DNA of 64,000 bases. Source: Pseudomonas sp. Os17 (lineage in GTDB: Bacteria; Pseudomonadota; Gammaproteobacteria; Pseudomonadales; Pseudomonadaceae). The stretch spans positions 1,739,501 to 1,803,500 of the forward strand of contig NZ_AP014627.1 of assembly GCF_001547895.1 (NCBI RefSeq), written 5' to 3'. Under the pieces are notes generated by a model. That model saw only the letters and a list, made by a program, of their open reading frames with translations. It made no database searches and was not told the origin of the DNA. The position numbers and the translations under genes are program-made. Shown here one piece after another: positions 1 to 6,925 of the stretch. The first letter of the stretch is position 1, and each line of letters begins with the position of its first letter.

Positions 1-410
1 CTGGGTGTGATGTATAGTTATAGTGAGTCAGATAGTTTAAAAAATATCTCTAAAAATTTGGGCTTTGCTTCTTTTGATGCTGCGAATGGTATAGGAATCA
101 TCTATTCTCCTAAGGTTAGTTTGAATAATTGTGAGATAGTTTTTAACGACTTTTCTGTAGGCACTTCAGAGGGGGATTTCGGTTATTGGCCAGCTGGTGC
201 AGCTGAGTTGGTTGGCCCGTTGAAACAGATGTTCAACGATGCGCAGTCTCAAGGGGCAGAGAAGATTAATTTAAAAGGTCGTTATGCAACTGTGAGGACG
301 GAGCGATGTTGGGGATGGGTAGTGTAGATAATGTTAAGCAAAATTTTTCCTTCAGTTTCCTCGCTACCCGAGAAGGGTTAAAAGGGTTCTTAAAAGGGCT
401 TGAGTATTGA
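1..410 (+). pseudogene. C-terminal fragment of a polymorphic (CdiA-type) toxin, frameshifted
   Basis: The reading frame is open at base 1 and encodes a toxin tail; its 'LGVMYS' start resembles 'NPGVMYS' in the better-preserved module near 4315, so this looks like the same class of cassette. The frame stops at 325-327 just after 'GRYATVRTE'. A second frame then takes over (ATG at 306) and encodes 'FSFSFLATREGLKGFLKGL', ending at TGA 408-410, which overlaps the next start. I read this as one toxin C-terminus (about 135 residues in the window) broken by a small indel around 295-310. No nuclease motif is obvious. The main body of the hemagglutinin or Rhs-like carrier must lie left of the window. 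The pseudogene reading is an inference from the join; a sequencing error is possible. Confidence 0.6.
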
Positions 411-793
411 AGATTCGTCGTACCCTTGAAAAAAGAATGAGGCAGCTAGATGCATCGGGTCGAGGGCGTTTTTATGAGGTTGCAGATGAAAGGCAGATGC
501 TTTGTTCTGTAAAACTTGAGAGCGGCGTTTTAGATATATGTGTAGATGGGTTTTTTGTTTCGAAGAAAGATGAGGTTTGCAAGGTTCTATTTGAGGAAAT
601 TGTTGCTATAAAAAGTCATTTGAATGCAAGTTTTTTCTCTGGTGGGATAGATGATTTTGATTTTTATCTTCCTGTAGATATTGAATGTGAGTTTTTTGGG
701 TTTTCTCTTTTGGTGCCATTTTTGAGTTATTCCAATGTTTTGAATATTTTAACGGGTCTGAGGGATGATTGGCTTAAACAGGCCTCGTCCTAA
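407..793 (+). CDS. Probable immunity protein for the preceding toxin fragment
   Basis: A 128-residue, AT-rich cytosolic protein without signal peptide or membrane segment. A TTG start (407-409) overlaps the TGA that ends the upstream toxin frame, which indicates translational coupling, the usual arrangement of toxin and cognate immunity genes. It has an acidic, aromatic-rich middle ('DDFDFYLPVDIECEFFGF') common in immunity proteins that clamp a basic toxin. I do not recognise the family. The last residues ('KQASS') may not be native, because the next displaced toxin fragment starts inside the 3' end. Function is inferred from position. Confidence 0.6.
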   Translation: MKIRRTLEKRMRQLDASGRGRFYEVADERQMLCSVKLESGVLDICVDGFFVSKKDEVCKVLFEEIVAIKSHLNASFFSGGIDDFDFYLPVDIECEFFGFSLLVPFLSYSNVLNILTGLRDDWLKQASS

Positions 794-1001
794 ATTCACT
801 CGTGGTTTCAGTAAGACTTTAATTGTGGAGGTAAAAGGGCATCCCCAAATTTCGCAGGTTCAAGTTCATCCTGGTGGAGGTCGGCATGAAGGAGCTTATT
901 ATAAAGTCTCTACTGCAATAGAGGGGACTATAAAGATAGTTGATCCTTCAACGTATAAGCCGAATCATGGGGAAAAGGCAAAGATTGTTTCTGGAGGTTA
1001 G
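765..1001 (+). pseudogene. Orphan toxin C-terminal tip, headless
   Basis: A 78-residue frame overlapping the preceding gene by 29 bases. From about residue 6 it reads like the end of a CdiA/Rhs-type toxin: 'HPGGGRHEGAYYKVST' followed by 'IKIVDPSTYKP' and 'GEKAKI' is a tail pattern I associate with such toxins. It lacks any N-terminal delivery region or pretoxin motif, so it is a displaced ('orphan') toxin tip rather than an independent gene. An immunity-type gene follows four bases later. If translated from the ATG at 765 it would still contain most of the small toxin domain, so residual activity is not excluded. Confidence 0.55.
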
Positions 1002-1005
1002 TTTG

Positions 1006-1368
1006 ATGTTGTCAAAATTAAAATGGATAATTCAAGCTTTGGCTATTCCAGCATCTGAACAGGTGCGTTTATTTCCACCTTTTGTTAATGTTGCAGATGA
1101 GCTTGCATTAATTTGGGAGGATGTCTTAGAAGGTCTTGAGGTTTTTAGAGAGCTGGTGTCAGCAGACGCGCTATTGGCAATTCAACATCTAGATGAGAAG
1201 ATTTTATCTATTAGTGGTGAGTCCAATTCGCAGATTTGGACTAAAAATTCTTTGTACGACTCTGTCCACTGGGAGGAAATAAGAGGGCTTGCTGCTGAGG
1301 TGGCTAAAAAAATGGACTGGCCTATTAGCTCGCCTGGATCTGCCGAGGGTATCTATATCGGACCATAA
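1006..1368 (+). CDS. Probable immunity protein following the orphan toxin tip
   Basis: 120 residues from the ATG at 1006, which follows the toxin stop (999-1001) by four bases; a TTG at 1003 is an alternative start. The 'GGAGG' at 992-997, inside the end of the toxin frame, can serve as ribosome binding site. The protein is small, acidic and helix-rich ('FPPFVNVADELALIWEDVLEGLEVF'), without signal peptide or membrane segment. I cannot assign a named immunity family. Function is inferred from adjacency; the codon use and AT content match the other immunity-type genes of this patch. Confidence 0.6.
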   Translation: MLSKLKWIIQALAIPASEQVRLFPPFVNVADELALIWEDVLEGLEVFRELVSADALLAIQHLDEKILSISGESNSQIWTKNSLYDSVHWEEIRGLAAEVAKKMDWPISSPGSAEGIYIGP

Positions 1369-1411
1369 AAGTAAAGTTGCTCTCAAGGGTGTAACTAATT
1401 TTGAGGGTGGA

Positions 1412-1696
1412 ATGAAGATCATTAAACTGATGCCTGACTATCAGTGTTTTCCATTGTGGAGCTTGTCGCCAGACTCTATTGGGAATTTTGATCCTGAGGA
1501 GTTGCCGATCTTACAAGAGCTCAAAGCTGATCTAATGTCATGGGCGCTTAAGTATGATGATACATTAGATGAGGAATATCCTCCTGACTCTGGATTTTCT
1601 AGCGAGGAGGATGAGGCGGAGTTTAATAAAGAAGGAGAGCATCTGTTTGAGCGGCTAAAGGCAGAGTTGAAAGACTATGTTGTGGTTTTGAAGTGA
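1412..1696 (+). CDS. Second immunity-type protein (very acidic)
   Basis: 94 residues from the ATG at 1412, preceded by 'GAGGGTGG'. The open frame extends further upstream, but the protein's character begins at 'MKIIKLMPDYQCFPLW', which resembles small acidic proteins I recall next to Rhs/CDI toxins in Pseudomonas. The middle has a dense acid stretch ('DDTLDEEYPPDSGFSSEEDE') and the C-terminus is helical. No toxin fragment precedes it directly, so it is either a second, orphan immunity gene whose toxin has been lost or a partner of the same toxin. No membrane segment or signal peptide is visible. Confidence 0.6.
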   Translation: MKIIKLMPDYQCFPLWSLSPDSIGNFDPEELPILQELKADLMSWALKYDDTLDEEYPPDSGFSSEEDEAEFNKEGEHLFERLKAELKDYVVVLK

Positions 1697-1814
1697 TTGA
1701 AGATGCGCGGAATAAGTGCGCGAAATTTATGTGTGGTAGTGCGTTTTGGTTGTAGTGGTCATTCTATCGTCAAAGAGGATGATTAAGTCATTGATCGATA
1801 TTCGATCAAATGCG

Positions 1815-1915
1815 ATAAAAAAGACAACTTTCACGCCGCTTTTGTGCCTGCTGGAGCATCTGCTCCAGCATCCGCCTCATCGTTATATTCATCAAATCAC
1901 ATCCATCTCGCTGTA
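1815..1915. repeat. Scar copy of the module 3' flank (terminator plus end of a small minus-strand gene)
   Basis: About 100 bases that align imperfectly with 5190-5290 and 6620-6720: a purine/T terminator-like element ('CAACTTTCACGCCGC' beside 'CGACTTTCAAGCCGC' at 5203), then 'TTCATCAAATCACATCCATC' beside 'CCATCAAATCACAGCCATC' at 6693. In the intact third copy this sequence is the 3' end of a minus-strand gene. Only the last few codons survive here. It also contains a perfect hairpin, GCTGGAGCA / TGCTCCAGC (1850-1858, 1861-1869). The remainder of 1697-1937 shows no gene. Confidence 0.6.
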
Positions 1916-1937
1916 ATGGTCAACTAATCCCGGACAC

Positions 1938-2573
1938 ACAGACAACTCGGTTGTTGAGAGCGCTAAAAAAGTAGGTGGTGTTGCAAAGGAAGAGGTGCAG
2001 AGGCAGCTAAAAATTTTGATCGGCCTTTGAGAGTTGATAACACTCACTGCGTTTCCAATTCACCTGCTTGATGAAAACCGAAAGCTGGTCAATCCGATTG
2101 TTGATACGTCAGGAGGGAATCCTTCTAGTGAAGTATATGCTGGCGGTAGTAGCCCGGACAGTTTAACTACTACAGGCGATCGTCCTATTGGCGGTGTAGG
2201 TGAGAGCGACTATGTTCGACCTGTGGAGGAGCTTCCGTCTTCAGGGATTGTTTATAACTCTCAAGGTGAAAAAATTACTCAGGGTGCGCATGCTAAAATC
2301 AGAAATAAAGAAGGGCGCCCGGTTGGCTCTGTTGTAAATGATGTTCAGGTTGCGCGGCCTGCAGATATTTTGATTCAGGATGATGGTAGATGGGTAATCA
2401 AGGGGCTAAAAGTTCGTATTCATATTATTGAGCCTGATGGTGAGGTTGTAATTTCATTGGATAATCCTAAAGCTAATACAAGAGATAGGATTCGGCGGGG
2501 GCAGTGGCGGCCGGCCTCGCAAGATGAGCTTGATAAATTTGAGTCGATTTTTTCTAATTATGTGAGGTGGTAA
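1938..2573 (+). pseudogene. CdiA-type pretoxin and toxin fragment with an in-frame stop
   Basis: One frame runs from 1938 through an in-frame TGA at 2028-2030 and on to 2573. After the stop it reads 'FPIHLLDENRKLVNPIVDT', nearly identical to 'FPVHLLDDEN' + 'KLVNPIV' at 4111-4165; this is the conserved junction preceding variable toxin tips in this family of hemagglutinins. A glycine/serine-rich linker and a roughly 110-residue toxin domain follow, ending 'FESIFSNYVRW'. The domain has many charged residues ('NPKANTRDRIRRGQWRPAS') but no motif I can name. The TGA and the missing delivery region make secretion impossible as arranged; a TTG at 2034 could give a 179-residue cytosolic product. Confidence 0.65.
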
Positions 2574-2576
2574 TTT

Positions 2577-2828
2577 ATGGAACTTTTAAGCAAAGAGTGC
2601 ATTGCAAGTGTCACGCTGTATGATCTTCGCGTCTCCGAGGGCGAGTTAATGGTTTTTGCAGATAGTATAGCGATGGTGATGAAGCATTTTAGTGACTCTG
2701 ATATTGAGAGAAGTACAGTCTGCGAGTCTAGAGAAGAGCTTTCTTACTATTTTGATGAACTTAAAGAGTTGCTCAAAGGCATGGTTCGGCAAGAGTACTT
2801 GCCAGAAAGATTCAAGGATGATTTGTAA
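2577..2828 (+). CDS. Probable immunity protein for the 2.0-2.6 kb toxin fragment
   Basis: 83 residues; the ATG follows the toxin TAA (2571-2573) by three bases, the tight spacing typical of toxin-immunity pairs. The product is small, acidic and predicted helical ('FDELKELLKGMVRQEYLPERF'), with no signal peptide or membrane segment. I do not recognise the family. It probably neutralises the toxin domain ending at 2573; that is an inference from position only. Sequence after its stop (2829-2907) is an AT-rich junction leading abruptly into GC-rich hemagglutinin sequence and shows no gene. Confidence 0.6.
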   Translation: MELLSKECIASVTLYDLRVSEGELMVFADSIAMVMKHFSDSDIERSTVCESREELSYYFDELKELLKGMVRQEYLPERFKDDL

Positions 2829-2907
2829 TTTTGGGGGGGCAATTGCAGCGAGACCAATTGCAATAGTAGTGGCGACGAAGTCATCGGGAGCGTAGGAGGC
2901 GACCAAA

Positions 2908-4663
2908 CGTTGCTTCGGTCGCCGGCACCGGCAAGGTCAAGGGCAAGGAATTCGACATCAGCGTCACCGCCACCTTTGGTCCTGCCCCGGGCCTCAGTGG
3001 CTCAGTCGGTTACGGCCAGACCACCGGCAAGACCGACTGGGTTGAAGAGCAAACCCGCATCACTGGCAAGAACAAGGTCGATATCCGCACCGAAAACCAC
3101 ACCCAGATCGACGGTGCGCTGATCGCCGCCGACAACGGCAACCTCAAGCTGGACACCGGCACCCTGGGCTTCAGCGATATCGTCGGCAAGGACAAGGAGC
3201 ACGGCTATTACCTGAACGTGGGCGGCACCTACAGCTCCGGTAGTGGCACCACACAAGACAGCAGCCAGGTGGGTAAAGGCAAGGAGGGTGAAACCGGCTG
3301 GAGCGTCAGCGGCTGGGATTACCAGAAGGACTGCGAGCAGATCGTGCGCGCCACCGTCGGGGCGGGCGAGATCGTGGTGCGCAAGGATGCCGAGACCGGG
3401 GCCGATTCAACGGCCGGGCTGAACCGGGATGTGAACAAGGCGTATGAGATCACCAAGGATGAAGAGTCGCGTACGGATTTGTATGCGAGCAGTTCTTCCC
3501 TTGGCGCTGTGGCGAGCCCGAAGAAGGCGTATGAACAGTGGAAGAAGAGTGTTGAGTTGTATGGGGAAAAAAGCCGGGAGACGATGGTAAAGCTGTCCCT
3601 TCTCTTGGCCAGCATGGGCGTTCTAATCGCGTCGCCAGACAATCTTCAGGGTACATCCGAAGACATTAATAGAGTCCTGGTAGAAACCGAAAACTATCTA
3701 AAAGCCTTCAGTAAGGATGAGAACAGACGTGCGGAGGCTATTGAGTTTCGCCTGAGGGAGCAGTTGGGAGACTTAAGTTCCGATGGGGAAAAGATTCTCC
3801 TCGCTCGGATGAAGGAAATTGTCCGCGAAAGCCCTGAGAAATCAGTTGAGCTGACAGCAATGATTTCCACTCTGAGAGGCTCTCCTACAACAGCGCAGAA
3901 TTATGTACAAGTGGCAGGCTATGCTGGAGTAATGGCAGCACTTGCTGCGGCTCTGGTCTATCCTACTTTGACACCTGAAAGTCAAGAGCGGATGCGTAAC
4001 TCTGCTAACTCGATGATTAAAGCTGTAAGCCAGGGTGTCGCCTTAAAAAAGGATCAAATACAGAACCAACTCAAGGTTACGATGACAGTCTGGGAAATGG
4101 TCACCCTCATGCCGTTCCCAGTTCATCTACTTGATGACGAAAACTGAAAGCTGGTTAATCCGATTGTTATTACATCAGGATGGAACCCCGCCAGCGGGGG
4201 CTACGCTGAGGGTGGCGGAGTTGTTACAACGCCACATACCGGCGGTACTCAACTGGATGGAGGGCAGAAGGATGGCGCCTATGTGACTCCGGAGCACAAG
4301 CTGAATCCGGGGGTGATGTATAGTGAAGATGGAGCTGCAAAAGGTTTAATCGGACAGGATTTTGAAAAATATCTTTATAAAGAACTGGGTGGAAAACCAA
4401 GCTTTTCGACGAAAGGACTAGAGTTTGACGGGGCTTATGGAGCGAGTAACTCTATATGGTACGAGGCTAAATCTGGCCGATACTGGGAGGATCATGCTCA
4501 AGCCGGATCTAAAGGTTTTGATAAGTTTAAGTCAGATGTCGGCGCGCATGCTCGAATAGCTAAAGATAATGGCGCTTCTTTTGAGGTCCATTCCAATACA
4601 CCGATTCCTCAGCATGCCAAGGAGTGGCTGAGTTCAAAAGGGATATTTTTTAAGGAGTATTAA
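2908..4663 (+). pseudogene. Hemagglutinin (CdiA-like) 3' segment with restriction-endonuclease-type toxin, interrupted by a stop
   Basis: From about 2908 the frame is GC-rich and encodes hemagglutinin-repeat sequence (Gly/Thr/Asp-rich strands such as 'TGKNKVDIRTENHTQIDGAL') without a start codon. A helical pretoxin follows (about 3500-4110), ending in 'FPVHLLDDEN'. There TGA (4145-4147) stands where the sister copy at 2080 has CGA, a single C-to-T change. The same frame then continues without a further stop: 'KLVNPIVIT', a Gly-rich linker, and a toxin domain with 'EFDGAYG' and 'YEAKSGRYW', an arrangement matching the D...ExK core of PD-(D/E)XK nucleases. Such toxins cut nucleic acid in target cells after contact-dependent delivery. 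Without a start or secretion domain this is an orphan module; a GTG at 4283 could produce a 126-residue toxin tip. Confidence 0.7.
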
Positions 4664-4664
4664 T

Positions 4665-5078
4665 ATGGGTAGCCAAGCATCTGTAGATGTAAGTCTGTCT
4701 CGGCCTTGTAGTCCAAAAGATATAGTGATGGCACTACTTGATTCTGGGTGGAGTTTTGATTTTGAAGGGGATGTTCTATTTTTGTTGTCATCAGATATTG
4801 ACTCTTATGATTGGCAGAAAGAGTATGCTGAGCATTTCAACTTAAAGGAATTTCTTGGCTCTCATTCGCCATTCGGGAGGATTGGTATTGCTATGGTTTT
4901 TGATGGTAGGTTTGGAGGGGAGTTCTTAATTAGTCGGGATTGTATATCGTTGTCTATTTCAATAAATAGAATTTGTGTTTTTGGCACTGTGCCGGATTTT
5001 ACTGAGTATGTTTTTAGACTTAAGGAAGTTGTGAGTGGCTTTGGTTTTTCTGATATTAGATGTGAATATGTTTCTTGA
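4665..5078 (+). CDS. Probable immunity protein for the nuclease-type toxin
   Basis: 137 residues; ATG two bases after the toxin TAA (4661-4663), with 'AAGGAG' at 4652-4657 inside the toxin end as ribosome binding site. The protein alternates strands and helices with many aromatics and acids ('GWSFDFEGDVLFLLSSDIDSYDW') and has no signal peptide. It is expected to bind and block the PD-(D/E)XK toxin domain in the cytosol. I cannot name the immunity family. The gene is intact although its toxin carrier is interrupted, as expected if immunity genes stay under selection after toxin loss. Confidence 0.65.
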   Translation: MGSQASVDVSLSRPCSPKDIVMALLDSGWSFDFEGDVLFLLSSDIDSYDWQKEYAEHFNLKEFLGSHSPFGRIGIAMVFDGRFGGEFLISRDCISLSISINRICVFGTVPDFTEYVFRLKEVVSGFGFSDIRCEYVS

Positions 5079-5195
5079 CTGATATTTGGTGTAAAGAAAC
5101 TGATGTTGAGGATACTGTGCTGGCTGGAAGAGGGGTTGCTTCTGAAAATAAGAGTAACTATCTTGTCGCGAACTGAGCGTCGAAGAACACGAGAG

Positions 5196-5225
5196 AAAAA
5201 TCGCGACTTTCAAGCCGCGATTTTT
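5196..5225. terminator. Bidirectional terminator hairpin
   Basis: AAAAATCGCG (5196-5205) pairs with CGCGATTTTT (5216-5225) around a ten-base loop; A and T tracts on both sides let it work in either direction. It closes the immunity gene on the plus strand and the decayed minus-strand gene on the other. Confidence 0.75.
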
Positions 5226-5511
5226 GCTTGCTGAAGTACCTGCTCCTGTATTCATCTTGTTGTAAAATCCATCAAATCATACCCGCCGCGCAGCAGAATT
5301 CTGCACACCAGTGACAGTTCCTGCAGCACCACTGTGCGCCTTTGGGCGCGTCATCAGAAATCGCGAAGTTCTCCAGCAATTGAGTCACGGCGCGAATGCG
5401 ATACGCCGCTGCATCGTGGAGGACGTCAATGGGGGCTTGGGTATCGATCAGCAGCGAGGGAATGTTGCAGTCGTGGCCGGTAATCGGCATGTATCGATTC
5501 AGAGTCGTCAT
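5226..5511 (-). pseudogene. Frameshifted copy of the small minus-strand Pseudomonas gene
   Basis: From the ATG at 5511 (after AGGAG on the minus strand) the product reads like the intact gene at 6653-6925: 'NRYMPITGHDCNIPSLLIDT' against 'NRYMSITGHDCNIPSLLIDT', through 'LLENFAISDDAPKGA'. There two extra bases ('GTG' context near 5330, where the intact copy has 'CTGCGCC') shift the frame, and the conserved end ('LLRDGCDLMDVAGRR' in the intact copy) survives only in another frame and in worn form. The nucleotide similarity continues to about 5250. It is a decayed duplicate that marks the 3' border of a toxin/immunity module. Confidence 0.75.
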
Positions 5512-5655
5512 GGATCTTACTCCTATATCAATCAGAGTCATCAATTTCTGCCGCCAAGCAAAGTAAGGTGACGGATTGCACAAGGTCGGCGGATCAGGGA
5601 TACATGAGCTGGCACTGTCAGGTTGTTTACGTCAGATCAGTGCGGAAACACATGA

Positions 5656-5766
5656 CTCTGCAGTGAGGAATTTTTATATGAATATTTTTCTAGAGATAGT
5701 AATAATATTGCTGTGATTGGATTGTGTGGGGCTGGTGTAAAAGGTTTGGGTGATCTGGAGCGGTAA
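5656..5766 (+). other. Possible toxin-tail fragment without start
   Basis: An open frame between stops reading 'EEFLYEYFSRDSNNIAVIGL' and then 'GAGVKGLGDLER', ending four bases before the next small gene. The position and hydrophobic Gly-rich end are like other toxin tails here, but the fragment is only about 35 residues and no family is recognisable. A 12-codon ATG frame (5678-5716) overlaps it. Low confidence; it may be noncoding. Confidence 0.25.
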
Positions 5767-5770
5767 AAAT

Positions 5771-6010
5771 ATGAAAGTGATATATAAAAACGGAGCGGAA
5801 AAGGCCGTATTGCTTATTGTCGAGCCGTGGGCGGAAGAGTATATAATTGAACCTGGTCAGTCGGTGGAAGTGGTAGATCAAGGTAATTCATTTGAGGGGA
5901 GTGTTGAGGTTGAATATTTTGATGGTGGGATAATTGTATATGGGTGGGAGGGTAGTATTTTGTCCGTTTTTATGAGTGGAGTTGAGCTTTTTCCTATGTC
6001 GGCTATTTAG
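5771..6010 (+). CDS. Small immunity-type protein
   Basis: 79 residues from the ATG at 5771, preceded by GGAG at about ten bases. Strongly acidic, beta-rich sequence ('YIIEPGQSVEVVDQGNSFEG' and 'VEVEYFDGGIIVYGWEGSI') without signal peptide; similar in style to single-domain immunity or chaperone-like beta proteins. AT-rich codon use as in the neighbours. The gene directly downstream is another headless toxin tail (from 6013). Family not recognised; role inferred from context. Confidence 0.5.
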   Translation: MKVIYKNGAEKAVLLIVEPWAEEYIIEPGQSVEVVDQGNSFEGSVEVEYFDGGIIVYGWEGSILSVFMSGVELFPMSAI

Positions 6011-6012
6011 GC

Positions 6013-6177
6013 GTGAACGTAAGACGTGGCTTTGAACGGATTGCTGGGAATAAATTAAATCCAGGATTGCAATGTGCTCCAAGATTAATGAGTGATTTGA
6101 GAAGTGTGCAGGCGATTTACGGATTGAATCCAGTTGTAAGAAAATTAGAGGCAATAACCATATTTCTGTCGAGGTGA
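6013..6177 (+). pseudogene. Headless toxin tail
   Basis: A 54-residue frame from GTG 6013 to TGA 6177, starting two bases after the previous stop and ending four bases before the next immunity-type start. It reads 'RRGFERIAGNKLNPGLQCAP' followed by 'LRSVQAIYGLNPVVRKLEAI', a basic helical domain end such as is seen in nuclease toxin tips. Too short to be a complete toxin; interpreted as the remains of a displaced toxin C-terminus. Confidence 0.45.
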
Positions 6178-6181
6178 TATT

Positions 6182-6475
6182 GTGAAAAAATATTCATCGA
6201 TAATAAATCTACTTCAGTCTATATTCTCGGTAGATGTTGGTTTGGAAAGAAATTCGGAGATTGCTATTTTAGATAGAATTTTAAAAGATGATTTTCAACG
6301 GAGGGAGATAGAGTCTGAGTTGGTTGGTTTGTTCAGTGATTCGTCAGTTTCTTGGGTGAAATTGCTGGATAATGAGAGTTATTTGGTTTATCCGGCGGAT
6401 GATGAAGATGATGCTAAAACCTATATGGTGGAAATTCTTTGGGATAGGGTGTTTCCAGATTCGCCAGTGCCCTAG
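6182..6475 (+). CDS. Probable immunity protein of the last module
   Basis: 97 residues from a GTG start four bases after the toxin-tail stop; 'CGAGGTGAT' at 6170-6178 provides a ribosome binding site. Acidic, with an acid cluster near the C-terminus ('YPADDEDDAKTYMVEILWD'), no signal peptide or membrane segment. Position and composition match an immunity protein; family not recognised. The following 6476-6620 is AT-rich and holds no gene that I can support. Confidence 0.55.
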   Translation: MKKYSSIINLLQSIFSVDVGLERNSEIAILDRILKDDFQRREIESELVGLFSDSSVSWVKLLDNESYLVYPADDEDDAKTYMVEILWDRVFPDSPVP

Positions 6476-6623
6476 TTTAAGGGATGAAGAAATTAGTACT
6501 CAGGTGGATGTTTAGGAGTTTTTAGAGGTGTAGAGGGGCTATGAAATTTCGCAGCCGCACGATGAGTTGAAAGCAACTACGACGTTCAGAGTTACACCGA
6601 ACATGATATGCACTAAACGGCTA

Positions 6624-6646
6624 AGGGGCGGCTTTACACCGCCCCT
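6624..6646. terminator. Terminator hairpin after the small minus-strand gene
   Basis: AGGGGCGG (6624-6631) pairs with CCGCCCCT (6639-6646) around a seven-base loop. It lies just past the stop of the 6653-6925 minus-strand gene and corresponds in place to the terminator at 5196-5225. No long T tract follows on the minus strand, so strength is uncertain. Confidence 0.55.
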
Positions 6647-6652
6647 GTCTGC

Positions 6653-6925
6653 TTATGCCGATAGCTGTCCCTGCATCCGTCGCCCCGCCACATCCATCAA
6701 ATCACAGCCATCGCGCAGCAAAATGCTGCACACCAGCGCCAGTTCTTGTAGCACCACTGCGCCTTTGGGCTCCTCATCAGAAATGGCGAAGTTTTCCAGC
6801 AGTTGAGTTGCGGCTCGGATGCGATGCGCCGCTGCATCGTGCAGTACATCAATGGGAGCCTGGGTATCGATCAGCAGTGAGGGAATGTTGCAGTCGTGGC
6901 CGGTAATCGACATGTATCTGTTCAT
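6653..6925 (-). CDS. Small Pseudomonas protein of unknown function (intact copy)
   Basis: 90 residues from ATG 6925. No signal peptide; helical, with 'NIPSLLIDTQAPIDVLHDAA' followed by 'RIRAATQLLENFA' and a conserved end 'LLRDGCDLMDVAGRR'. It resembles small proteins of the DUF3077/DUF6124 kind that occur in several copies in fluorescent pseudomonads, but I cannot assign the exact family. Two decayed copies of it lie at 5226-5511 and 1868-1913, each downstream of a toxin/immunity module, so this gene was probably the original right-hand neighbour of the hemagglutinin locus and was duplicated with it. It has a long structured leader (see 6926-7190). Confidence 0.7.
   Translation of the reverse strand: MNRYMSITGHDCNIPSLLIDTQAPIDVLHDAAAHRIRAATQLLENFAISDEEPKGAVVLQELALVCSILLRDGCDLMDVAGRRMQGQLSA

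Noticed and set aside
2908..3256. Minus-strand frames opposite the hemagglutinin segment
   Set aside because: They mirror the GC-rich repeat-coding frame, which reads smoothly into the pretoxin.
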